Below are positions 8,781-16,609 of a DNA stretch of 64,000 nucleotides, one piece after another. The notes under the pieces are model-generated. The model had not been told where the DNA came from, did not search any database, and was given only the letters and a program-made list of their open reading frames with translations. How positions within the stretch are numbered: position 1 is the first letter of the stretch; the number at the start of each line of letters is the position of its first letter. Source of the DNA: Bog-473 sp963834405 (GTDB taxonomy: Bacteria > Actinomycetota > Acidimicrobiia > Acidimicrobiales > RAAP-2); contig CAWIBX010000005.1 in assembly GCA_963834405.1 (NCBI GenBank), forward strand, positions 248,001 to 312,000, in the 5' to 3' direction. The position numbers and the translations under genes are program-made.

Positions 8781-9925
8781 GGCCCGTGCTCCTCCTTGAT
8801 CGGGACGTGCCACGTGAGCATCGTGCCGGCGGCGCCGTCGTCGATCTCGAGCCCACCGCGTAACTTCTCGGCGCGCCGGCGCAGGGCGGCGAGGCCTTCC
8901 TCGTCGAGTCCGGCCGCTTCCGCGGCGTCGCCGTCACCGGAGATGCCGAGGAGGCACGTTCCGCCCGCAGCACGGACCGCCACCGCGACCCGGGTCGCCC
9001 CGGGCCGACGCGCCGCGAGGGTCGCTCCGTCCCGGAGCGCGGCCAACAGGTGCTCGCAGACAGACGCCGGGACGGCGGTGTCGACCGGCCCTTCGACAGC
9101 CACCTCGACGGGGACGCCCAGCGTCGCGCTCAGTTCGCCCGCCAACGACCGGATGTCGTCGCGGAGGCCGCGGGGCTCGGCGCCCATGCCGAGCTCGTAA
9201 ATCGTCGCGCGGACCTGGGCGATGATGCGGTCGATCTCGCCCACCAGGTCGCGCAGCTGCTGCCCCTGGGGCTCGCTCGCCTGGGTCGTCATGCTCTGGA
9301 CGGTGAGGCCCAGTGCGAAGAGCTGCTGGATCACGGTGTCGTGCAGGTCACGGGCCACGCGGTCGCGGTCCTCGACGACCGCGGAGCGGCGCACCCGTTC
9401 GTGCAGACGGGCGTTCTCGATGGCGATGCCGGCGGCCAGCGACAGCGCCTCGACGAGCGCGACGTCGTCGAGCGTGAACTCCGACCAGCCGACCTTTTCG
9501 GAGAGGTAGAGGTTCCCGTACACCTCGTCGCGCACCTTGACGGGCACGCCCAAGAAGGAGGTCATCGGGGGGTGGTTGGGTGGGAACCCGACGCTGTCCG
9601 GGTGGTCGCCGATGGAGGTGAGCCGGATGGCCCGGGGGTGCTCGATGAGGAGACCCAGGACGCCCCGACCCGTGGGCCGGGGGCCGATGGCCGACTCCTC
9701 TTCGGCGGAGAGACCCACCGTGATGAACTCGGAGAGCGAGCGCTTGTCCTCGTGGAGGACCCCGAGGGCCCCGTAGCGCGCCCCGGTCATGGAGCGGGCC
9801 TCCTCGACCACGTGACGGAGCACGGCGGCAAGCTCCACATCGGCTTCGATCAGCAGCGTCGCCTCGAGGACCCGGCGCAGCTTCGTCGGGTCCTCTATGG
9901 AGCGGAACGGCACCGGGCGGAGCAT
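8777..9925 (-). CDS. GAF-domain sensor histidine kinase, DosS/DevS-like
   Basis: A 382-residue cytosolic kinase. One GAF domain occupies about residues 25-180 (ARYGALGVLHEDKRSLSEF; LGVPVKVRDEVYGNLYLSEK), followed by a HisKA_3 dimerisation region with the phospho-acceptor in ARDLHDTVIQQLFALGL near residue 205. DosS-type proteins sense redox state or gases through a GAF haem and phosphorylate DosR. Here the C-terminal ATPase looks degenerate: the N-box Asn is replaced (LLAALRDGATLAARR) and the D-x-G-x-G box reads SGDGD. The divergent neighbour is its likely response regulator. ATG 9925 is chosen over GTG 9931. Confidence 0.85.
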   Translation of the reverse strand: MLRPVPFRSIEDPTKLRRVLEATLLIEADVELAAVLRHVVEEARSMTGARYGALGVLHEDKRSLSEFITVGLSAEEESAIGPRPTGRGVLGLLIEHPRAIRLTSIGDHPDSVGFPPNHPPMTSFLGVPVKVRDEVYGNLYLSEKVGWSEFTLDDVALVEALSLAAGIAIENARLHERVRRSAVVEDRDRVARDLHDTVIQQLFALGLTVQSMTTQASEPQGQQLRDLVGEIDRIIAQVRATIYELGMGAEPRGLRDDIRSLAGELSATLGVPVEVAVEGPVDTAVPASVCEHLLAALRDGATLAARRPGATRVAVAVRAAGGTCLLGISGDGDAAEAAGLDEEGLAALRRRAEKLRGGLEIDDGAAGTMLTWHVPIKEEHGP

Positions 9926-9984
9926 ACCCACGGCCCCCCGTGACCGCCGGAGCCTCGGCTCGCCGTGGACACCGCCCAGGTGGG

Positions 9985-10668
9985 ATGATGTCGCCCGTGG
10001 CGCTGGGCGTGTTCCTCCTCGACGATCACGAGGTTGTCCGGACGGGCCTGCGCGCGCTCCTCGAGGCGGCCAACGACATTGAGGTTGTCGGCGAGGCGGC
10101 CACGGTGGAAGAGGCGCTCACGCGCATCCCCCCGACGAACCCGGACGTGGCCATCCTGGACGTGCGTCTCCCCGACGGCAGCGGCGTGGAGGTCTGCCGG
10201 GAGATCCGTTCGGCCTCGCCGGAGATCGCCTGCGTCATGCTCACGTCGTACGCCGACGACGAGGCGCTGATCGCGTCCATCATGGCGGGCGCGGCCGGCT
10301 ACGTCCTGAAACAGGTCGGGAGCCTCGACCTCCTCGAGACGATCCGGCGCGCCGGGGCCGGTCAATCCCTGCTCGATCCCGCCCTCACCGAGCGCGTGCT
10401 CGAGCGGCTGCGGGAGGGTCCAAAGGTGGACCCCCGGCTGGCCAACCTGACCCCGCAGGAGCGCAGGATCCTCGACCTCATCGCGGAAGGCCGGACGAAC
10501 CGCCAGATCGCCGAGACGATGTTCCTGGCGGAGAAGACGATCAAGAACTACGTGTCGAACCTCCTGGCCAAGCTGGGCATGGAGCGCCGCACCCAGGCGG
10601 CCACGTTCGCGGCGCGGCTCAACGAGCGCTCGGCCCAGGACGCCCGCGCGGACGCCACCGGCACCTGA
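9985..10668 (+). CDS. NarL/LuxR-type response regulator, DosR/DevR-like
   Basis: A ~227-residue response regulator. The receiver domain (residues ~1-120) has the acidic pair in LLDDHE, the phospho-acceptor Asp in VAILDVRLPDG and the Lys in YVLKQVG. The C-terminal LuxR helix-turn-helix is very close to mycobacterial DosR: LTPQERRILDLIAEGRTNRQ, then MFLAEKTIKNYVSNLLAKLG and MERRTQAA. It is divergent from the GAF kinase gene with 60 bp between the starts. The start is uncertain: ATG 9985 and 9988 lack a ribosome site, and GTG 9997 lies seven bases after a GATGAT box and could be leaderless. Confidence 0.9.
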   Translation: MMSPVALGVFLLDDHEVVRTGLRALLEAANDIEVVGEAATVEEALTRIPPTNPDVAILDVRLPDGSGVEVCREIRSASPEIACVMLTSYADDEALIASIMAGAAGYVLKQVGSLDLLETIRRAGAGQSLLDPALTERVLERLREGPKVDPRLANLTPQERRILDLIAEGRTNRQIAETMFLAEKTIKNYVSNLLAKLGMERRTQAATFAARLNERSAQDARADATGT

Positions 10669-10676
10669 GGGCGGGC

Positions 10677-11012
10677 TCAGTCCGCGGCGGACGCAGGTTC
10701 GACGGCGAGGTCGATGCCGAGGTCGTTGAAGGCATGCTCCAGGCGGTCCCGCTCACGCTGGGGCTGGTCGAAACGGCTCGGGTCGGTGTTCACCCCGAGA
10801 ACGCGCGCGAGCTCCATCAGCGCGACGTCGTAGCCGATCTCCAGAGCGAGGACGACGGGCACCGTGTCGGGGTCCAACCCGGGCGGCACGCCCTCGTCGA
10901 GCTCGTCCCGGCACCGGATGACCTCGGCGACGGCCACGCGGCGCGTCAGGTGGCCACCGGGCCGCCCGCGCTCTGCATACGCGGCGTGAAGCAGTTGGGT
11001 GTACATGGACAT
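10677..11012 (-). CDS. Conserved-looking hypothetical protein, 111 aa
   Basis: A small soluble protein starting MSMYTQLLHAAYAERGRPGG and ending in an acidic tail. It has no membrane segment or motif I recognise. The middle (GLDPDTVPVVLALEIGYDVA) looks like a compact alpha/beta core. Codon usage is strongly GC3-biased, as expected of a real gene here. The longer upstream reading frame is not supported by codon pattern. It is convergent with the DosR-like gene and follows a possible 46-residue gene on the same strand. Confidence 0.6.
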   Translation of the reverse strand: MSMYTQLLHAAYAERGRPGGHLTRRVAVAEVIRCRDELDEGVPPGLDPDTVPVVLALEIGYDVALMELARVLGVNTDPSRFDQPQRERDRLEHAFNDLGIDLAVEPASAAD

Positions 11013-11041
11013 CAGCGGGTCAGGGGACCGCTGCAGAACCC

Positions 11042-11182
11042 TCAACCCTCGCGCAGGATGTCGCCTGCCCGCCGGAGCGTGGGGTCGAAGACCACCGCGG
11101 AGTGCACCGGGGGCAGCAGGTACGAGGGAGGCACCCTCGTCCGGTCGAGCCGGTGCCAATAGAACCTCCGCCTCGCTCGCAT
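11042..11182 (-). CDS. Possible small basic protein, 46 aa
   Basis: An ATG preceded at a good distance by AGGAGG opens a 46-codon frame starting MRARRRFYWHRLDRTRVPPS and ending in DILREG. Nearly all codons end in G or C, matching real genes nearby. It sits 29 bp before the 111-residue gene on the same strand, so the two may form an operon. No family is recognised. Confidence 0.45.
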   Translation of the reverse strand: MRARRRFYWHRLDRTRVPPSYLLPPVHSAVVFDPTLRRAGDILREG

Positions 11183-11366
11183 AACCGCCTCCTCCATGGC
11201 TCATCCCAAGCAGTTTTGCGATCAGCATGCGCTCCGCCGCGGGCCTTGGGCAGGGCCAGAGGTCCCATCCAACAGCGGTTCCCGGGCGAACCGCCCTCCG
11301 GGCGAGCGCGGCCGGGGCGGGAGCGTCCGGGTGCACCCCCGTGGCGGTGGCGGACGATCGCCCCAA

Positions 11367-11407
11367 TTGGAAAATGGCGGCCGAGGGGGGTGGCCGCCAT
11401 TCTCCAA
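11367..11407. other. Long imperfect hairpin, 16-bp arms
   Basis: The arms TTGGAAAATGGCGGCC (11367-11382) and GGCCGCCATTCTCCAA (11392-11407) pair with one mismatch around a nine-base loop. It lies in a gene-free gap of about 380 bp between a minus-strand gene and the CoA-transferase. No T-run follows on either strand, so a standard terminator is unlikely; a regulatory RNA structure or protein-binding palindrome are alternatives. I see nothing else in 11183-11560. Confidence 0.6.
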
Positions 11408-11560
11408 GCACCGTTGTCTGGGAAGAGGAGGGTGTCCTGTCCATTCTGACGGTGGGCTCGCGCGGGCAATAGAGCCGAAAGTCACGGGTTTGGTGCGGGT
11501 GCAACCCCCTGCCAGGGCGAATATCCGTCGCGGCGGCCGACCGGATGCGAGAGTGGGGCC

Positions 11561-12862
11561 GTGACGACCGTCCGCAGCGCCGAGCAGGCCGTCGCGCTGG
11601 TGCGGCCGGTCGACACCATCGGGTTCGGTCTGGGGCCGGCCAACCCCGACACCTTCCTGCGGACCTTGGGCACCCGGGACGACTGGGAGGACCTCCAGCT
11701 GGGGGGCGCCCTGTGCCTGGACTTCTACGACGTGTTCACCAAGGCAGGTGTCCGGTACCGGTGCGGGTTCTTCGGCCCGGCGGAACGCCTCCTGCTCTCC
11801 ATGGGCCATCGGATTGAGCTGGTCCCCGGGGGCTTCCGCCAGTTCGCGCCGATCCTGGCCGGTTTCGCTCCCCGCATCATGGTGGCGCAGGGGGCGCCCC
11901 CCGACGAATCCGGGCGCGTGAACCTGTCCCTCCACATGGGGGCGACCCGCCCGGAGCTGCTCCGCGCCGGGCAAGACCCGGACCGTCTCCTCATCGTGGA
12001 GGTGAACCCCCATCTGCCGCGCACCGCGACCCTGCCTCCGCAGTACGACAACACCATTCCGCTCGAGCTGGTGGACGTGCTCATCGAATCGGACGCCGTC
12101 CCCTTCGCGCTCACCGAGCTCCCGACCGAAGAGGTGGACGCTGCCATCGCGACCCACGCCCTGGCGTACGTCAAGGAGGGCTCGACGCTGCAGACCGGCA
12201 TCGGCGCGATCCCCAACGTCGTGGCGACGGAGCTGGCCTCGGGCGCCCTGGGCGGGTTCGGCATCCACTCCGAGATGTTCACCACCGGCCTCATGCGGCT
12301 GCACCAGGCGGGCAAGGTCACGAACAGTGCCAAGGGTGTCTTCGACGGGGTGTCGGTGACGACCTTCGCCCTGGGGACCGCAGAGCTGTATGCATGGCTC
12401 GACGGGAACGGCGCGGTGGCCTTCCTCCCGGTGGACGTGGTCAACGACCCCACCGTGATCGCGCGGAACGCGGACCTGGTGTCCATCAACGGCGCGCTGT
12501 CGGTGGACCTCTACGGGCAGGTGGTGGCGGACAGCATCGACGGGCGCCAGATTTCGGGGGTGGGCGGGCACGAGGACTTCGTCGCCGGCGCGGAGATGCA
12601 CCTCGACGCCCATTCGCTGATCTGCCTGCGCTCCACCGCGGTGCGCGAGGGCGAGACGCTCTCGCGCATCGCGGGCGTGCTCCCGGAGGCATCGGTGGTC
12701 TCGACGCCGCGCCATCACACCGGTGTTGTCGTCACCGAGTACGGCGCGGTCGACCTGCGCGGCCTCACCGTGCGCGAACGCGCGCACGCGCTGGTGGACA
12801 TCGCCCACCCCGACTTCCGGGCCCAGCTGCGCACGGTGGCCGACGGGCTGGGCCGCCGCTGA
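11561..12862 (+). CDS. Acetyl-CoA hydrolase/transferase (4-hydroxybutyrate CoA-transferase-like)
   Basis: A 433-residue class I CoA-transferase that would move CoA between acyl groups through a glutamyl thioester, or hydrolyse acyl-CoA. The active-site Glu is in GFGIHSEMFTTG, following the typical LQTGIGAIPNVV. C-terminal motifs include GVGGHEDF and VVVTEYGAVDLRGL, usual for the 4-hydroxybutyrate/butyrate CoA-transferase branch. It starts with GTG without a strong ribosome site and stands alone. Its acyl substrate cannot be determined. Confidence 0.85.
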   Translation: MTTVRSAEQAVALVRPVDTIGFGLGPANPDTFLRTLGTRDDWEDLQLGGALCLDFYDVFTKAGVRYRCGFFGPAERLLLSMGHRIELVPGGFRQFAPILAGFAPRIMVAQGAPPDESGRVNLSLHMGATRPELLRAGQDPDRLLIVEVNPHLPRTATLPPQYDNTIPLELVDVLIESDAVPFALTELPTEEVDAAIATHALAYVKEGSTLQTGIGAIPNVVATELASGALGGFGIHSEMFTTGLMRLHQAGKVTNSAKGVFDGVSVTTFALGTAELYAWLDGNGAVAFLPVDVVNDPTVIARNADLVSINGALSVDLYGQVVADSIDGRQISGVGGHEDFVAGAEMHLDAHSLICLRSTAVREGETLSRIAGVLPEASVVSTPRHHTGVVVTEYGAVDLRGLTVRERAHALVDIAHPDFRAQLRTVADGLGRR

Positions 12863-12869
12863 CGAAGGC

Positions 12870-14189
12870 TCAGCCGCCCACGATCTGCGAGGCGGAGAAG
12901 TTGACGTCCCGGTTGCGGTCGGAAGAGAAGTCCACCTTCGTCACGGCGCCGGTCGTCGTGTCCAACAGGTAGTGGTTGTAGACCTTGTAGTCGTCGGAGA
13001 ACGTGCCCGTCAGGACCTGGGTGCCGCCGGGCAGCCAGCGGGCCCAGCCCACCGACTCGCCGATGTCGCCTTGCGCGCCCGGGATCAGCCGGATCGATCC
13101 GGTAGCCGGGTCGACCAGGGCGAGCTGCATGGCGGGGTTGACGTCACCCGCGTTCGTTTTGACGAAGACGGCCAGCTGCGATCCGTCGGGGGAGAACGCG
13201 CCTCCGATGTCGAAGCCGTAGGGCAGCGGGCTGGCGACCGTGACGGTGCGTCCCGAAGTGAGGTTCGTGATCTGCAGAGGGCAGGTGGGCCGGCCGTCGC
13301 ACGCCGCGGGGATCCAGGCCAGGAGGTCCGGTGCACTGTTGCGACCGGTGTGGGTGTCGACGACACCCCAGTCGTGCCCGAGCGTCCGCACCGTGCCGGT
13401 CCGGGGATCCCACAGGCCGAGGACGGGGTTCCAGATGGCGGTGGCCGGCGCCGATTCGACGACGATGTCGCCGCCCACGCCGAGGGCCGCGCCGAGTCCG
13501 GACCCGGTGTTCACGTACCAGCCGGCCGGCACGGCGAGGACGCGTCGGGTGCGGTGGCCCGCCAACGGCACGCGGATCACCTCTTGCGCTTTGGGGTCGC
13601 AGGTCGGCCCGGAGGGGGGACAGGCCACCGTGGGGCGTTCGATGTAGACGGCGTCGTGACCCGCGCTGAAGACCGCGTCGCCCCGGCCGAGCGACGTCGT
13701 GGTCCGGCTGGCGACGATGAACTCCTTCACCTCGGGGAGCGAGTAGCCGGCGTTGACGGAGTACGGACAGCGGCTGACGGGCTGGTACGTGCAGCCGGTG
13801 CCGACCCAGAAGAGCCGTCCGTCGAGCGAGAGCAGCGGCGTGGTCGGGTCCGCGTGGGCCGTGGTCACGATGGATTGACGTCCCGTGAGCGGATCGCCCA
13901 CGTGGACGGCGCCGAGGTAGTCGACCCAGGCGATGGTGGGCGGGCGGGCGGCATGGGCCGGGGCAGGTGCGGGCCGGGAGGCGCCGCGGCCCGCGACCGG
14001 ACCCGTCACGACCGACACCGCGACGGCCGCGGCGGCGGCGGCCAGCATCACGACCGCGGCGAGGGCGAGCCCGAGCATCCAGCGCCGCCGGCGCCGGGCC
14101 CGTGCTTCGTGGAACAACGCTTCGGCGTCGTGAGGCGGCGGGTGCGCGGTGGGCGAGGCAGGGCGCGGCGGCGCGCCGGTGGGGCTCAC
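12870..14189 (-). CDS. Membrane-anchored extracytoplasmic beta-propeller-like protein
   Basis: A 439-residue protein with a Pro/Arg-rich cytosolic N-terminus, one transmembrane helix at about 37-62 and a large outer domain. The outer part carries repeated short beta motifs such as IAWVDYLGAVHVGDPLTGR, GAFSPDGSQLAVFVK and WARWLPGGTQVLTGTF, typical of TolB/WD40-like propellers. Several Cys pairs (CTYQPVSRCPY; CPPSGPTC; CDGRPTC) suggest disulfides outside the membrane. Its GTG start overlaps the GntR gene stop by four bases, so the regulator and this protein are one operon. Ligand unknown. Confidence 0.7.
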   Translation of the reverse strand: MSPTGAPPRPASPTAHPPPHDAEALFHEARARRRRRWMLGLALAAVVMLAAAAAAVAVSVVTGPVAGRGASRPAPAPAHAARPPTIAWVDYLGAVHVGDPLTGRQSIVTTAHADPTTPLLSLDGRLFWVGTGCTYQPVSRCPYSVNAGYSLPEVKEFIVASRTTTSLGRGDAVFSAGHDAVYIERPTVACPPSGPTCDPKAQEVIRVPLAGHRTRRVLAVPAGWYVNTGSGLGAALGVGGDIVVESAPATAIWNPVLGLWDPRTGTVRTLGHDWGVVDTHTGRNSAPDLLAWIPAACDGRPTCPLQITNLTSGRTVTVASPLPYGFDIGGAFSPDGSQLAVFVKTNAGDVNPAMQLALVDPATGSIRLIPGAQGDIGESVGWARWLPGGTQVLTGTFSDDYKVYNHYLLDTTTGAVTKVDFSSDRNRDVNFSASQIVGG

Positions 14190-14533
14190 CGCGCGCGCTC
14201 GATCATCCGCACGAGGTCCTCGCGCCGGAAGCCGTGGGCGCGCGCCACCACCAGGAGCTCGTGGAGCTTCTCCTGCACCAGGCTCCGCTCCGGCGTCCCG
14301 GCCACCGTGATGCCGCGGCCCCGCCGGAACTCGAGCAGACCCTCGTCCCGCAAGATGTGCAGGGCGCGCAGGACGGTGTTCCTGTTGACCCCCAGGACGG
14401 CGGCGAGGTCCTTGGCCAGCGGCAGGCGCTCCCCTGGACCGGCCTCGCCGTCGGCGATGGCCCGGCGGATGTCGGCCGCCACCTGCTCGTGGAGCGGCAT
14501 TGGCTCCCCGCGGTCGATCCGGACCGAAATCAT
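14186..14533 (-). CDS. GntR-family regulator (YtrA-like, short)
   Basis: A 115-residue regulator made almost only of the winged helix-turn-helix, about residues 8-75 (MPLHEQVAADIRRAIADGE; LGVNRNTVLRALHILRDEG; FRRGRGITV) with a short helical tail, as in the YtrA subfamily. YtrA-type regulators usually control the membrane proteins encoded next to them, which fits the overlapping propeller gene. A palindrome just upstream is a likely autoregulatory operator. Confidence 0.88.
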   Translation of the reverse strand: MISVRIDRGEPMPLHEQVAADIRRAIADGEAGPGERLPLAKDLAAVLGVNRNTVLRALHILRDEGLLEFRRGRGITVAGTPERSLVQEKLHELLVVARAHGFRREDLVRMIERAR

Positions 14534-14538
14534 GGTAC

Positions 14539-14555
14539 TAGTTAGAGTAGAACTA
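14539..14555 (-). promoter_or_regulatory. Putative GntR operator with -10 box
   Basis: TAGTT-n7-AACTA forms a 17-bp inverted repeat starting six bases before the GntR start codon. On the coding strand it includes TACTCT, a -10-like box about 12 bases before ATG. A repressor bound there would block its own very short-leader promoter. Confidence 0.5.
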
Positions 14556-14576
14556 TTTTGACCGTAAGGGAAGGGG

Positions 14577-15416
14577 TCAGCCCGGCGGCGGGTAGGGCAG
14601 GTCAGGGGAGATCTGGTGCTGCGTCGTCCCGACGGGCACGACGAACTCGTGCACCAGGGGCCCGTCGTCGGGAAGCTCGAGCTCCATCAGCCCGCACCGC
14701 TTCGTCCCGATCGTCCGCTGCGTGTCTTCGGGCAGCACGGCCCAGCTCGTCGGTGCCCACAGCTGGGTGACGCCCTCCACCTGCAAAGCCCGCGCCTGAT
14801 GCACGTGTCCGCTCAGCACCGCCTCGGCACCTGCGTTCCTCGTCCGCTCCCACAGGCGGTCACGGGACGGTGAGGGCACAAAGCGGTAGGGCGGGGCGTC
14901 GGCGAGCTCCGATGCGGATGCCGCGATCGGCTTGTGGATGATCAGGAGCAGGCGCTGTCCGGCCCGGCGTCCGTCGCGCAGTGCGTCCTCGATGAAGTCC
15001 CACTGCACCGCCTCGCGTGGCAGGCCGCTTCCGAAGAGCTGCGCGTTCAGTCCCACGAGGCGCCACCGGCCGAGCTCGACCGTCCAGCGGTCCGGGCCGA
15101 AGGTGTCACACCACCGAGCGACGCGCGCCGCGGTCACCACGTCATCCGGCTCGATGTGGGCCGAGGGGGAGTCGCCGATGTCGTGGTTGCCGGGGATGAC
15201 CCGCCACGGCACGGGCACGGCGTCCATCTGCGCACGCCCGTACGCCAGATCCTCCGCGTCGTGCGTCCCGTCCATGGAGAGGTCTCCGACATGGACGACC
15301 AGGTCGGGCCGGCAGGTCTCGATGTGGCGCAGCGCGGCGGCCCAGTTGTCCTGGGTTGCGGTCACCCGAGGCGAGAGGTGGCTGTCCGACACGACGATCA
15401 CGCGTGACCGGCTCAT
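14577..15416 (-). CDS. Calcineurin-like metallophosphoesterase
   Basis: A 279-residue cytosolic metallophosphoesterase. All metal motifs are present in order: VSDSHLS, HVGDLS, IPGNHDIGD, LLIIHKP and LSGHVHQA. The layout resembles the Icc/CpdA cyclic-nucleotide phosphodiesterase branch, though substrates in this family vary. It ends 44 bp from the GntR start and begins 10 bp after the stop of the pyridoxal-phosphate gene, so it may be transcribed with that gene. Confidence 0.88.
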   Translation of the reverse strand: MSRSRVIVVSDSHLSPRVTATQDNWAAALRHIETCRPDLVVHVGDLSMDGTHDAEDLAYGRAQMDAVPVPWRVIPGNHDIGDSPSAHIEPDDVVTAARVARWCDTFGPDRWTVELGRWRLVGLNAQLFGSGLPREAVQWDFIEDALRDGRRAGQRLLLIIHKPIAASASELADAPPYRFVPSPSRDRLWERTRNAGAEAVLSGHVHQARALQVEGVTQLWAPTSWAVLPEDTQRTIGTKRCGLMELELPDDGPLVHEFVVPVGTTQHQISPDLPYPPPG

Positions 15417-15425
15417 TCGGCCAGG

Positions 15426-16446
15426 CTACGGCGCAAGGTGGCGCGGTTCGCGGTGTTCGGGACTCTCCTGACGCGCGGGATGGTCCACGACGTCGTGCCC
15501 GAACAGTCCGGGCAGGCCGCCCGTGTGGAGGAACACCACCGGTTCGCCGCGCCGGACCTCTCCGTCGGCGACGGCCGCCGCGAGGCCGCTGAGCGCCTTG
15601 GCGGTGTACACCGGTTCGAGGAGGAGGCCCTCGCAACGCGCGGCCGCTCTCAAGGCCGCGTGCGCGCCGGGCGTCAGGACGCCGTAGCCCGGACCGACCT
15701 GATCGGCGCGCAGCCGCAGGTCCGCCCGGTCTCTGGGCCTGGCGGTGTGCCCGCGCAGACCGGAGACGAGCGCCTGTACCCGGCCCGCCGGGTCGTGCAC
15801 GGCGCCGGCGTCGACGCCGAGCACCCGCTCCGCTCCCAGGGCGGCGACCAGTCCCGCCATGGTGCCTCCCGAGCCGACGGCGACGACGACGTGGTGGAGC
15901 TCGGGGAGCTGCGCGAGCAGTTCGCGGCCGCACTCCACGTAGCCGTAGGCGCCACGGACGTTGGATCCTCCGTATGGGATCAATTCGACGACCTCCCCCG
16001 AGGCTGCGAGCTCCTTCGCCACCTCCGCCGTGCGTTGGACGAGCTCGACGTCGTCCGAGATCCCGGACCACACCACCTCCGCGCCGAGGAGCGCGTCGAG
16101 GAACGCGTTGCCGCGCGGCACGACCGGTGGTTCTCCCGCGAGTACCAGACAACAGCGCAACCCGAGCCGGCTGGCCGCTGCTGCGGTGAGGCGGGCGTGG
16201 TTGCTCTGGGCGGCGCCGCTCGTCACGAGCACCGTCGCGGTCCGCTCCACGCGCGGAGCCGCACAGATATTCCAGTTTGCGGACCTTGTTCCCCCCGCCG
16301 CCGAGCCCGGTGAGATCGTCCCGCTTGATCCACAGGTCGTCGGGCCCGAGGCCGAGGTGCCGGGCCAGGCGCGGGGCCGGTTCCAGCGGCGTCGGCCAGG
16401 TCCCCAAGGGCACACGAGCCGGTGCGTCGGGGTCCGGTGCCTCCAT
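15426..16446 (-). pseudogene. D-cysteine desulfhydrase/ACC deaminase-like gene, frameshifted
   Basis: Two frames together encode a fold-type II pyridoxal-phosphate enzyme of about 340 residues. The first ~65 codons, from ATG 16446, encode MEAPDPDAPARVPLG, KRDDLTGLGGGGNKVRKLEY with the cofactor Lys. The rest, in another frame, begins TVLVTSGAAQSNHARLTAAA and continues through AVGSGGTMAGL to FLHTGGLPGLF. The shift lies near 16233-16247, in GC-rich sequence. The total length of 1021 bp is one base more than a whole number of codons, which fits one inserted base. A true mutation or a sequencing error are both possible. Confidence 0.75.
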
Positions 16447-16609
16447 GGGGTCATCATGCCCGTCCCTGCGTGCCGTCCGCCCAGGTGGGGCGGGATCTCT
16501 AAAGCTCAGGCCCGGTGTGGACGACAACGATTCGAGGTGAACCATGCATCGGCCGTTGGGCGCCGATGGGCGCCCTCGGCGAGGCGGTTCGGAAGGGATC
16601 GACAGAGCG

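Noticed and set aside
12723..14561. 612-codon plus-strand frame over the propeller and GntR genes
   Set aside because: Composition is typical of antisense frames in GC-rich genes and has no motif; both minus-strand genes are well supported.
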